Assembly: GCA_028712045.1 (NCBI GenBank)
Contig: JAQTRA010000017.1
Coordinates: 1 to 15,036 of the forward strand
DNA from: Candidatus Omnitrophota bacterium
Lineage (GTDB): Bacteria > Omnitrophota > Koll11 > Gygaellales > Profunditerraquicolaceae
Direction of reading: 5' to 3'
Length of the DNA stretch: 15,036 nt
The position numbers and the translations under genes were made by a program. This document shows, piece by piece, positions 1-5,517 of the stretch. The first letter of the stretch is position 1, and every line of letters begins with the position of its first letter. The notes under the pieces were generated by a model, which saw only the letters and a list, made by a program, of their open reading frames with translations, was not told the DNA's origin and made no database searches.

Positions 1-532
1 CCAGTGAATCCGTTCCCGCGGTACACCCCGTGGAAATAGTATTGCAGATCCCTTGTAAGCCAAAACGCGCGCTCAGCTCTATTGAAGGAGTATTAAACAT
101 CGCCGCGTCATACAGATCCGGCCGCACTAAACTGGGATCTATGGGTTTTTTCCCGTCGTCCGTCACCAGGGCAAACTCTTCTTCCATATATTTCGTGCCG
201 CAGATAGCATTAGCCAGGCAAACCCCGATGCGCTGCGGGTCCTCTTTGGCAAAGTTTAATTTGCTGTCTTCCACTGCCATTTTTCCGGCGGTTACGCCAA
301 ATTGCACATAACGGTCCATGCGCATCGCCTCAGTATGCGTCAGGCCTAATTTAAAAGGGTCAAAATCGCGGACTTCTGCGGCAATTTTAGTATTAAACAC
401 GGAAACATCAAAACCATCAACCCGCCTTACCGCGGATTTCCCGCCAGACATCCCATTCCAGGCATTTATTTTACCAATACCATTCGGGGAAATTACTCCA
501 ATTCCGGTAACCACTACTCTGCGTTTAATCAT
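1..532 (-). CDS. Beta-ketoacyl synthase, KS-alpha-like (C-terminus beyond window)
   Basis: The start is the ATG at 532, preceded by AGGAAAG. The reading frame stays open to base 1, giving 177 residues of a protein normally about 410-420 long. The N-terminus reads MIKRRVVVTGIGVISPNG, the classic opening of a thiolase-fold ketosynthase. The nucleophile is Cys170 in the motif STGCTAGTDSL. The family performs decarboxylative Claisen condensation of malonyl-ACP onto an acyl chain; the His-His or His-Asn pair would lie in the unseen part. STGCTxGxDS, the block AAEVRDFDP, the RMDRYVQFGV segment and the EEEFAL(V)xDDG segment resemble actinorhodin-type KS-alpha more than FabF as I remember those sequences. 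It is the last visible gene of a four-gene unit, 62 bp after the TIGR04076 gene. A partner chain-length factor and an ACP may follow to the left. The ketosynthase call is secure; the KS-alpha subtype is an inference from motif resemblance. Confidence 0.87.
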   Translation of the reverse strand, partial: MIKRRVVVTGIGVISPNGIGKINAWNGMSGGKSAVRRVDGFDVSVFNTKIAAEVRDFDPFKLGLTHTEAMRMDRYVQFGVTAGKMAVEDSKLNFAKEDPQRIGVCLANAICGTKYMEEEFALVTDDGKKPIDPSLVRPDLYDAAMFNTPSIELSARFGLQGICNTISTGCTAGTDSL

Positions 533-560
533 ATTCTATCTTTCCTTTACAACACATATT

Positions 561-581
561 CCCTCCCCCTTGTGGGGAGGG
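561..581. repeat. Short G/C-rich hairpin between TIGR04076 gene and ketosynthase
   Basis: CCCTCCCC (561-568) and GGGGAGGG (574-581) form an 8-bp perfect stem with a 5-nt loop. It begins 13 bp after the stop codon of the upstream minus-strand gene. No T-run follows on the minus strand, so it is a poor intrinsic terminator. The sequence style, with a further CAGGGAGG at 583-590, resembles dispersed extragenic repeats. It could tune expression of the ketosynthase or stabilise the upstream transcript. Confidence 0.45.
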
Positions 582-594
582 CCAGGGAGGAGAT

Positions 595-1185
595 TTATTC
601 CACCCTTGTCACTTTAAAAATTATATTTCCGCCATCCGGACAGGTTACTGTGTCGATGGAATCTGGATAAGCCATAAAATGAAATTTAGCCCCGAAGTTT
701 AAAGCAAAAAGCGCGGGGAACGCAGTATGAAAAGCTGCCCCGCAAAATCCGGGAATACATTTTAGCCCGGTAGTTTCCCATTTATCCCCGACCTTATAAT
801 TAAAAGTACACTTTCCTTTTGCCTGCACCACTTCAATAACCATTTTTTTAGGATTAAATTTATGCTGCGGGTCTTTAGCTAAAGTTTCAACAACGCCATC
901 CTTACCTAAAATCTCGGCTTTAAATTCCAGCTTCCCGCCATCCGGACAGGTTACTAAAAGCGAACGCTGATTATCGCGAAAACCAAATTTGGCGTTAAAA
1001 CTTAAAGCATAAATAACCGGAAATAACGCGTGCGCCAGGCCCAGGCAGAAATGTTTCGGCCCATGGGTGAAATCCTCTAAAATAATTTCATCGCCGATCT
1101 TATAACCATGGTAGCAAACGCCAAATACCCCGGTTACGGTAAGTTTTAATTTAGGAAAAGGTGTTTTCACTTCATCTGTTTTCAC
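595..1185 (-). CDS. Tandem TIGR04076-family protein
   Basis: This 196-residue protein is made of two copies of one small domain. Copy 1 (about residues 13-92) has GVCYHGYKIGD, then an FCLGLAHALFPVIYALSFNAKF segment, then CPDGG. Copy 2 (about residues 113-195) has GKCTFNYKVGD, then FCGAAFHTAFPALFALNFGAKF, then CPDGG and a final strand. The pattern of a G-x-C plus K-x-G-D, a central Phe-Cys...His...Pro...Ala-Leu block and a late CPDGG is what I know as the TIGR04076 family, whose members are usually single-domain, about 80-100 residues long and of unknown biochemistry. The conserved Cys residues could bind metal, but that is not established. The start is a GTG at 1185 with AAGGAG seven bases upstream; an in-frame GTG at 1170 lacks such a site. 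The first 14 bases overlap the end of panE, which suggests coupling. There is no signal peptide or membrane segment. Confidence 0.82.
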   Translation of the reverse strand: MKTDEVKTPFPKLKLTVTGVFGVCYHGYKIGDEIILEDFTHGPKHFCLGLAHALFPVIYALSFNAKFGFRDNQRSLLVTCPDGGKLEFKAEILGKDGVVETLAKDPQHKFNPKKMVIEVVQAKGKCTFNYKVGDKWETTGLKCIPGFCGAAFHTAFPALFALNFGAKFHFMAYPDSIDTVTCPDGGNIIFKVTRVE

Positions 1186-2188
1186 CGGCGAGCTCCTTAA
1201 CTTTAGCCATTAAAATATCTTTGGTGTAAAATACTTTGCTTTTTTCAACCTGATGCACCATATCGACTAATATTTTATTTAACGGAGCGTACATATTATG
1301 TTCCTGGGCTAAGCGCACAAATTCCCCGTTAATATAATCAACCTCAGAAACCCTGTCGCGCATTATACTTTGCAATATCGAGCCGTATAAAGGTTCCCGG
1401 CTTAAGTTTTTCATAATCCCGGAAAAAACTCCGGCGGCAGCCGCGCTGGGCATAGCAGTAAGCTTACTAATATTTTCAACCGGGAAACCCGGCAAAGAAA
1501 CTAAATTTATCCCGATCTGGTTAATAATTTCAAAAGCTTCTTTCCAGATCGCGATACTTACCCGGCTGATATCTAAATCGCTAAAAACTTCCTGCATACT
1601 TTTACCGATAATTGCCGGCAGGCAATTACTGGCATTGACAAATATCTTCAGGTATTTCATACCCAGGATATCTTCGCTGATTATCGCCGGAAAAATCTTA
1701 TCTAAAAATAAACTTAAATCAATTAACTCTTTTGAGGGATTGCGCTGAAATTGGCTGCCGATTACCCAGCTACCTTCAAAATTGTGCACGACTTTACCTG
1801 GCTCCAGGTAAGTTGCCCCGAACATGACAATACTGGAAATTATATTTTTTTGCGGCAGGTATTTAGCCACCAGCTTATCCGCCTGCACGCCATTTTGCGT
1901 AGTTAAAAGTATGGATTTTTGCAACAGGCCGGAATTACCCTGCAGGGCAGCATCAATATCCTGCGTTTTAGTTGCCAAAATCGCTAAATCCGGGATATAG
2001 TTTAAGGAGTCAGCGATGCTGATATTTACTTTAAAATTTCCCCGGACTCCCGAAATGCTTAAGCCATTTTCCTTAATTGCCGTAACCGATTGGCCACGGC
2101 CAACCAAAGTTACATCTTCCCCCTTATGCTTAAGATATCCGGCAACTAAACAACCAATCGCCCCGCCACCGATAACCGCAATTTTCAT
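1172..2188 (-). CDS. panE: Ketopantoate reductase family protein (PanE/ApbA)
   Basis: The protein has 338 residues, slightly longer than E. coli PanE (about 303). Family members reduce 2-dehydropantoate to pantoate with NADPH in coenzyme A synthesis, and paralogues reduce other 2-oxo acids. The Rossmann motif GGGAIG is at residues 7-12 and an LATKTQD segment at 71-77. The lysine and asparagine that correspond to E. coli Lys176 and Asn180 are Lys181 and Asn185 (KIFVN). The C-terminal block RVSEVDYINGEF places Glu282 where the substrate-binding Glu256 lies. All key residues are therefore present. The ATG at 2188 overlaps the previous stop in TAATG, and the tail overlaps the next gene by 14 bp, so it is a middle member of a coupled set. 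Its setting beside a KS-alpha-like synthase leaves open a biosynthetic 2-oxo-acid role rather than pantothenate supply. Confidence 0.85.
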   Translation of the reverse strand: MKIAVIGGGAIGCLVAGYLKHKGEDVTLVGRGQSVTAIKENGLSISGVRGNFKVNISIADSLNYIPDLAILATKTQDIDAALQGNSGLLQKSILLTTQNGVQADKLVAKYLPQKNIISSIVMFGATYLEPGKVVHNFEGSWVIGSQFQRNPSKELIDLSLFLDKIFPAIISEDILGMKYLKIFVNASNCLPAIIGKSMQEVFSDLDISRVSIAIWKEAFEIINQIGINLVSLPGFPVENISKLTAMPSAAAAGVFSGIMKNLSREPLYGSILQSIMRDRVSEVDYINGEFVRLAQEHNMYAPLNKILVDMVHQVEKSKVFYTKDILMAKVKELAGENR

Positions 2189-2457
2189 TAGTTATTATTA
2201 CTCTTAGGGAAACCGTACTTTTTATAATCGAATTTATTCTGCTCCAAGAGGCGGATCATCATGCTGTAGAAAGGCGAAGGCACATCTGAAAAAAAAACAG
2301 AAATCACATCTTGTTCTTCAACTTGGCCCGAATTACGCTTAAGCGCAATTGCCTCAGCCTGACGGATAACCGTAGATTCGGTAATCCGCCGGTGAAATAT
2401 CGGAATTTTAGAAATCAAAAGCTTAAATTTACTCTCGGTTATTGCTTCCCAGACCAT
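2188..2457 (-). CDS. Small PCP_red-like protein
   Basis: This is an 89-residue soluble protein. Its first half, KISKIPIFHRR in the middle of a W...A...L.K(I/V)P.F.R pattern, followed by a helix with IRQAEAIALKR and then an acidic VEEQDV turn, matches the PCP_red domain (PF08369). That domain was first described at the C-terminus of the light-independent protochlorophyllide reductase B subunit and is found as small free-standing proteins in many non-photosynthetic bacteria, where its role is unknown. The C-terminal part (PSPFYSMMIRLLEQNKFDYKKYGF) is not something I can name. The ATG at 2457 has GGAG seven bases upstream and is the first gene after the predicted promoter at 2552-2580. Its stop overlaps the panE start by one base. 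The gene is convincing from context and spacing; the domain call is made from motif memory and is moderate. Confidence 0.72.
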   Translation of the reverse strand: MVWEAITESKFKLLISKIPIFHRRITESTVIRQAEAIALKRNSGQVEEQDVISVFFSDVPSPFYSMMIRLLEQNKFDYKKYGFPKSNNN

Positions 2458-2490
2458 GCTTTAACTCCATTAAAATTAAAGGGTTTAGTT

Positions 2491-2528
2491 CCTGAAGTAA
2501 GGCAGGTTTAAACCTGCCTTACTTCAGG
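2491..2528. repeat. 38-bp perfect palindrome with GTTTAAAC centre
   Basis: CCTGAAGTAAGGCAGGTTT (2491-2509) is followed directly by its exact reverse complement (2510-2528) with no spacer. It lies in the predicted 5' leader of the 2457-to-1 unit, so as RNA it would form a stable hairpin about 35 nt upstream of the first start codon. Its centre GTTTAAAC is shared with the palindromes at 11153 and 12073, although the arms differ. It could be a mobile-type extragenic palindrome or a leader control element. Confidence 0.9.
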
Positions 2529-2550
2529 ATATAGTAAAATTTTACTATAT
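2529..2550. promoter_or_regulatory. 22-bp AT-rich perfect palindrome, operator candidate
   Basis: ATATAGTAAAA (2529-2539) and its exact complement TTTTACTATAT (2540-2550) form a spacer-free 22-bp dyad. It abuts the 38-bp palindrome at 2491-2528. On the minus strand it starts one base past the predicted -10 box and would cover the transcription start, the usual place for a repressor operator. Perfect dyad symmetry and size suit a dimeric regulator such as a MarR- or TetR-type protein, but no regulator gene is visible in the window. AT-rich palindromes can arise by chance, so the operator role is an inference. Confidence 0.6.
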
Positions 2551-2551
2551 A

Positions 2552-2580
2552 ATTTTAGTCAATCCAGCCCTCTTTGTCAA
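2552..2580 (-). promoter_or_regulatory. Sigma70-type promoter for the 2457-to-1 unit
   Basis: On the minus strand TTGACA (2580-2575) is a perfect -35 box. A 17-bp spacer separates it from TAAAAT (2557-2552), a five-of-six match to the -10 consensus. The predicted start near 2545 leaves a leader of about 88 nt before the ATG at 2457. The element points away from gspK and toward the PCP_red-like/panE/TIGR04076/ketosynthase set, giving that set its own transcript. It is the best promoter-like sequence I found in an intergenic space here. Confidence 0.72.
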
Positions 2581-2593
2581 GCTAAAATTCATT

Positions 2594-2649
2594 GGGGACG
2601 TCCTCCCCGGGGACATCCTTTTAAGGGTGTCCCCGGGGAGGACGTCCCC
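2594..2649. repeat. 56-bp REP-like hairpin after gspK
   Basis: A 27-bp arm (2594-2620) starting GGGGACGTCCTCCCCGGGG pairs with 2623-2649 around a 2-bp centre, with a single mismatch that would be a G:T wobble in RNA. It starts three bases after the gspK stop on the minus strand. No U-run follows, so it is at best a Rho-independent-like block or a 3'-end stabiliser for the T2SS transcript. High G+C in an otherwise AT-rich spacer and the internal repetition of GGGGAC suggest a dispersed repetitive extragenic palindrome of the kind mobilised by REP-associated transposases. No transposase is present. Confidence 0.85.
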
Positions 2650-2652
2650 GTT

Positions 2653-3570
2653 CTAATGCTCGCTCCAGGAAAGAACTTTCTTACTCGGCAGGTGGATAAC
2701 TATACTGTAATGCATCCCATCTTGGCCGGAAGGAAGAGTGACAATATTAAAACGCTGATACTCGGACTTAACCTCAAATATCGAAAGAAGCGCTAAAAGA
2801 TCCTGCTCCTGGCGTAAACCCAGGTCATCATATTCCCTTAAATCATTTAATAAACCACCCAAATTAGAAATGCCATAAGTGGGGGTTACTGGCGGATCAG
2901 TAATTGGCTCTGTATCCAGAGGAGTAATCTTGTTTTCCCGGCGAAAACGAATCAGTAAATCCGCCACCTCAGCATCCAGGCCTAAGGCCACTAATACGGG
3001 CTTGCTGACGGTATTAATATTTACCTTACCCACTCCGTAAACCGTGACTAAATCTTTAAATTGCAAAAAACTTTCCTTAGTAATCCCTTCAACCAATAAA
3101 ACTTCATTAATCGTGCTAAACGGCCGCAAATTAGAAGTAATTATAGCTTCAGCTAAATCTTCATCCATCCCGGGTAAACGCGCCAAAACTTCAACCGAAG
3201 CCAAATTTAAATTAATCAAAGAACTTTCATCAATAATCTCCGGATTATCTTCCGAACCATTTTTATCGACGAAAAAATACCGGTAAGCATTATTCGAGCA
3301 TAAACTGACCTTTTTTTCCTCACTTAATTCATCCCAGGTGTCATAAGCCGGGGTCAGGTCTTTATCTTTAAGGTAAAAAATTGTTTTAAGCGCGCCTCTG
3401 GCCAAAGGCAGGGAAGTAACTAAGCGAAAATAAGTTTTGCTGAATTTAATCTCCTGGAAAACCAGGCCGGTGATCCCCAGGCCCAAAATACTTAAGATCA
3501 TGATCGTCCAAAGGCAGACTACTAAAATACTGCCTTGCTTAGGCTGTCGGTAAATAGACTGTTGATTCAT
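2653..3570 (-). CDS. gspK: Type II secretion minor pseudopilin GspK
   Basis: The protein has 305 residues, the expected size for GspK. A short basic leader ends in KQG, followed by the hydrophobic segment SILVVCLWTIMILSILGLG (about residues 14-35). As in other GspK proteins, the Glu at mature position 5 is missing, consistent with a place at the pseudopilus tip. Residues about 118-175 hold LINLNLASVEVLARLPGM and a second similar unit, the helix-hairpin-helix-like repeats of the GspK alpha domain. GspK caps a GspI-GspJ-GspK tip complex that starts pseudopilus assembly. The ATG at 3570 is the only sensible start before the hydrophobic core; it has no clear ribosome site and overlaps gspJ by 32 bp, so coupling is likely. 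It is the last T2SS gene; a 56-bp hairpin follows its stop. Confidence 0.88.
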   Translation of the reverse strand: MNQQSIYRQPKQGSILVVCLWTIMILSILGLGITGLVFQEIKFSKTYFRLVTSLPLARGALKTIFYLKDKDLTPAYDTWDELSEEKKVSLCSNNAYRYFFVDKNGSEDNPEIIDESSLINLNLASVEVLARLPGMDEDLAEAIITSNLRPFSTINEVLLVEGITKESFLQFKDLVTVYGVGKVNINTVSKPVLVALGLDAEVADLLIRFRRENKITPLDTEPITDPPVTPTYGISNLGGLLNDLREYDDLGLRQEQDLLALLSIFEVKSEYQRFNIVTLPSGQDGMHYSIVIHLPSKKVLSWSEH

Positions 3571-4144
3571 AGTTTTGTTTTTCAGTAAAAATAATAAATT
3601 TTACCGCTAAAGGTAAATAATCAAACTCCCACTTATCCGCCCAGACATAATCATTTTTGGCCAAATCTAAAAAAAGATAGCTAAATTTTACTTCCTTAAC
3701 TTTAGCTAAAAAAATAACCGGATCAGCTCGTAGCTCCGGGTCGAGATTACCATCCTCTTTAATAATTTTATCTAATCTATCCGCCACCCGCTTCAGGGCA
3801 AAGGTTGAACTATCAAAATAATAGGTTAGCCGGGAAGGGAAATTGTCAACATTAGAACAAAAACTTATTTTTGTTTTATCTCCCTGGAATAATTTCTTAC
3901 GGCAGGCAGGCTGCTGGCGCAACTCACGGGTGAGCCTTTCAGTTTTAAGCAGGAATTTTTGTTGAGTAAAATCAGTATTTTTACCCCGCCGTAAAACTGA
4001 CATACCCGAGGCAAAAGTTGAATAAATAGCGATACTGACTACTGAAAAAATAGCTACCGCGATCAATAGCTCGATTAAGGTAAAAGCGCGCCGGGTATAA
4101 GGAATTTTATTTTTTTCTGAGTAAATAAGTCGCGAGAGTAACAT
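3539..4144 (-). CDS. gspJ: Type II secretion minor pseudopilin GspJ-like
   Basis: The protein has 201 residues. A 20-residue leader ends in TRRA, followed by FTLIELLIAVAIFSVVSIAI, the class III prepilin signal with Glu5 present. The mature part begins with the long N-terminal helix and continues into a beta-rich domain of about 140 residues. The size and the position between a GspI-like gene and gspK identify it as GspJ, a member of the tip complex; the globular part alone would not let me separate it from other minor pseudopilins. The residue before the cleavage site is Ala, not the usual Gly. The ATG at 4144 is the only standard start codon upstream of the signal. It overlaps the previous gene by 38 bp, and its own end overlaps gspK by 32 bp. 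Confidence 0.8.
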   Translation of the reverse strand: MLLSRLIYSEKNKIPYTRRAFTLIELLIAVAIFSVVSIAIYSTFASGMSVLRRGKNTDFTQQKFLLKTERLTRELRQQPACRKKLFQGDKTKISFCSNVDNFPSRLTYYFDSSTFALKRVADRLDKIIKEDGNLDPELRADPVIFLAKVKEVKFSYLFLDLAKNDYVWADKWEFDYLPLAVKFIIFTEKQNYESTVYLPTA

Positions 4145-4598
4145 TTTTTGAGGAATTTTTCTCCGGCCAGGTAAGTGTCGAACAAGCCGAAACTAAAAAT
4201 TTAGCCAGATAATCAGATTCGACAGTCGCCGGTTCCGGGCTTATGGCTTCGGCGCTTACTGGTTCAGCATCTGCCAGCTCACCACCGGCAAATTCCGGCA
4301 ATTTCAAAATTGCTTGTTGATATTTATACTCTTTGATCGGCCCTTTGATGGTTTCCTCAGCAGCGATAGCCGGCTTAACCCCTTTAAGGCTGGTAAACTC
4401 TAAATTATCAAATTTTTCTTTTATGATCATTAAGGCTGAAATATTATTTTGTGCGGCATTAACCCCCCGCACAGCCATAATATAAGAATTAGCTACTGAA
4501 GTCAGCCCGAAGCCCAAAATTAACACGCTGATCATTAATTCAACTAAAGTGAAAGCGCGGCAAACACGCAAATTATTCGCCCCAGTTGGATACATCAT
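4107..4598 (-). CDS. gspI: Type II secretion minor pseudopilin GspI-like
   Basis: From the ATG at 4598 the product has 163 residues. The leader (MMYPTGANNLRVCRA) is followed by FTLVELMISVLILGFGLTSV, a prepilin signal with Glu5. GspI proteins are usually about 120-130 residues; this one has an extra stretch rich in Ala, Glu and Pro (AEPVSAEAISPEPATVESD) in the mature domain. GspI is the central subunit of the tip complex. Two ATGs in a row (4598, 4595) lie behind a weak AGG, and a TTG at 4571 would give a tighter leader just past the gspG stop; a longer frame from 4664 would place a long extra stretch before the signal and is unlikely. The overlap with gspG is 26 bp for the chosen start. The identity rests on position and the signal; the subtype is moderate. 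Confidence 0.76.
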   Translation of the reverse strand: MMYPTGANNLRVCRAFTLVELMISVLILGFGLTSVANSYIMAVRGVNAAQNNISALMIIKEKFDNLEFTSLKGVKPAIAAEETIKGPIKEYKYQQAILKLPEFAGGELADAEPVSAEAISPEPATVESDYLAKFLVSACSTLTWPEKNSSKNVTLATYLLRKK

Positions 4599-4968
4599 CA
4601 GCTGTACCTGGTTTCCCGTCGCTACCCATAGAGGAAAGATCATAACTATCCGTATTATGCTCACCCGGAGATCTATAAATATATGCCTTACCCCAGGGAT
4701 CCATCGGAGTTTTCTTTAAATATGGGCCCCGCCAATTTCCGGAATCAGCTCCCGGAGACCTTAAATAATCCAACAGTTCCGGATAACGGCCTAAATCCAT
4801 TTCATAAAGGTCCAAAGCTAAAGGAATGCTGGAATTAATATCGGTTTTAGCTGCCTGGATACGCGCCTGTTCAGACCGTCCGGCCAGCCGCGGGACAACC
4901 ATGGCTGATAAAACCCCGATAATAATAACTACCAGCATCAATTCAATCAAAGTAAAAGCTTTTTTCAT
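4573..4968 (-). CDS. gspG: Type II secretion major pseudopilin GspG
   Basis: The start is the second of two ATGs (4971, 4968), placed five bases after GGGAGG; the frame extends to a TTG at 4986 that would put the ribosome site inside the gene. The 131-residue product has a three-residue leader MKKA, then FTLIELMLVVIIIGVLSAMV with Glu5 in place. The body has the GspG hallmarks: ALDLYEMDLGRYP (about residues 51-63), GPYLKK...DPWGKAYIY (81-98) and the C-terminal calcium loop SSMGSDGKPGTADDVSNW (112-129) with Asp117, Asp124 and Asp125. GspG polymerises into the pseudopilus that pushes exoproteins through the secretin, and calcium stabilises it. The length matches the family. This is the best diagnostic that the cluster is T2SS and not a type IV pilus. 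Confidence 0.94.
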   Translation of the reverse strand: MKKAFTLIELMLVVIIIGVLSAMVVPRLAGRSEQARIQAAKTDINSSIPLALDLYEMDLGRYPELLDYLRSPGADSGNWRGPYLKKTPMDPWGKAYIYRSPGEHNTDSYDLSSMGSDGKPGTADDVSNWGE

Positions 4969-4986
4969 CATAACCTCCCTGTTCAA

Positions 4987-5517
4987 TTAAGCAAAAGCAA
5001 CGCCTAAAATAACCATATCAATTTTTAATAAACCCGTGCTCTCATCCTTAACCGCTAAGGTAATTTTTTCTACCTGCAACAGGATATTCGCCCCTTCAAT
5101 TCCGGCGATAAAATCTAAAAAATTCTTTAACTGGCCTTCAGTGCTTAAATTAATCCGGTAAAGAGTTACTCCGCCTTTAACCTTAACCAGTCCGGCGGAA
5201 TTCATATCCAATATCTGCAATTTAGCTTTCCGGTTCTCGGCTTCAATTTTACTCATCACCATGGCGATTTTTTCTTCATCCGATCCCTTGAGGCTGGAAT
5301 ACCCTTCAATCTGTTTTTGGGCCTTAAGAATCTCCATCCGGTTATGCTCTAAAGCAGTATATTTACGGATGGCGACCTTAGCCTTCTCAATCTCGCCGGA
5401 ATAAATGCTGGTCTTATCGTAAATCGGGCCTAAAACAAAAAGCTTAAGCACCAACAAGGTTAAGAGCACCCCGATTGAAGCTACCAATATTTTTTCTTTA
5501 CTGTTTAATTTTCTCAT
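4987..5517 (-). CDS. gspM: GspM/PilO-like inner-membrane protein
   Basis: The 176-residue protein has a short basic N-terminus, one membrane segment (about residues 10-30, ILVASIGVLLTLLVLKLFVLG), a charged coiled-coil stretch (about 35-75) and a C-terminal ferredoxin-like part (about 95-175). This layout is shared by GspM and PilO, which pair with GspL and PilN in the assembly platform. No single motif is diagnostic. It overlaps the upstream GspL-like gene by ATGA at 5514-5517 and ends just before gspG, so the neighbourhood supports GspM. In classical T2SS operons L and M lie after K; here they sit between F and G. I am confident of the platform role and less so of the letter. Confidence 0.75.
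   Translation of the reverse strand: MRKLNSKEKILVASIGVLLTLLVLKLFVLGPIYDKTSIYSGEIEKAKVAIRKYTALEHNRMEILKAQKQIEGYSSLKGSDEEKIAMVMSKIEAENRKAKLQILDMNSAGLVKVKGGVTLYRINLSTEGQLKNFLDFIAGIEGANILLQVEKITLAVKDESTGLLKIDMVILGVAFA

Noticed and set aside
30..617. Two plus-strand open frames at 30-311 and 318-617
   Set aside because: They are antisense to the ketosynthase, whose frame carries clear family motifs; the plus-strand translations have no recognisable features.
2594..2649. Canonical intrinsic terminator after gspK
   Set aside because: The stem is strong but no T-run follows on the minus strand; kept as a REP-like hairpin with possible transcript-end role.
4599..4664. Longer GspI start at 4664
   Set aside because: It would add 22 residues before an already long leader and overlap gspG by 92 bp; ATGs at 4598/4595 or the TTG at 4571 suit a prepilin leader better.
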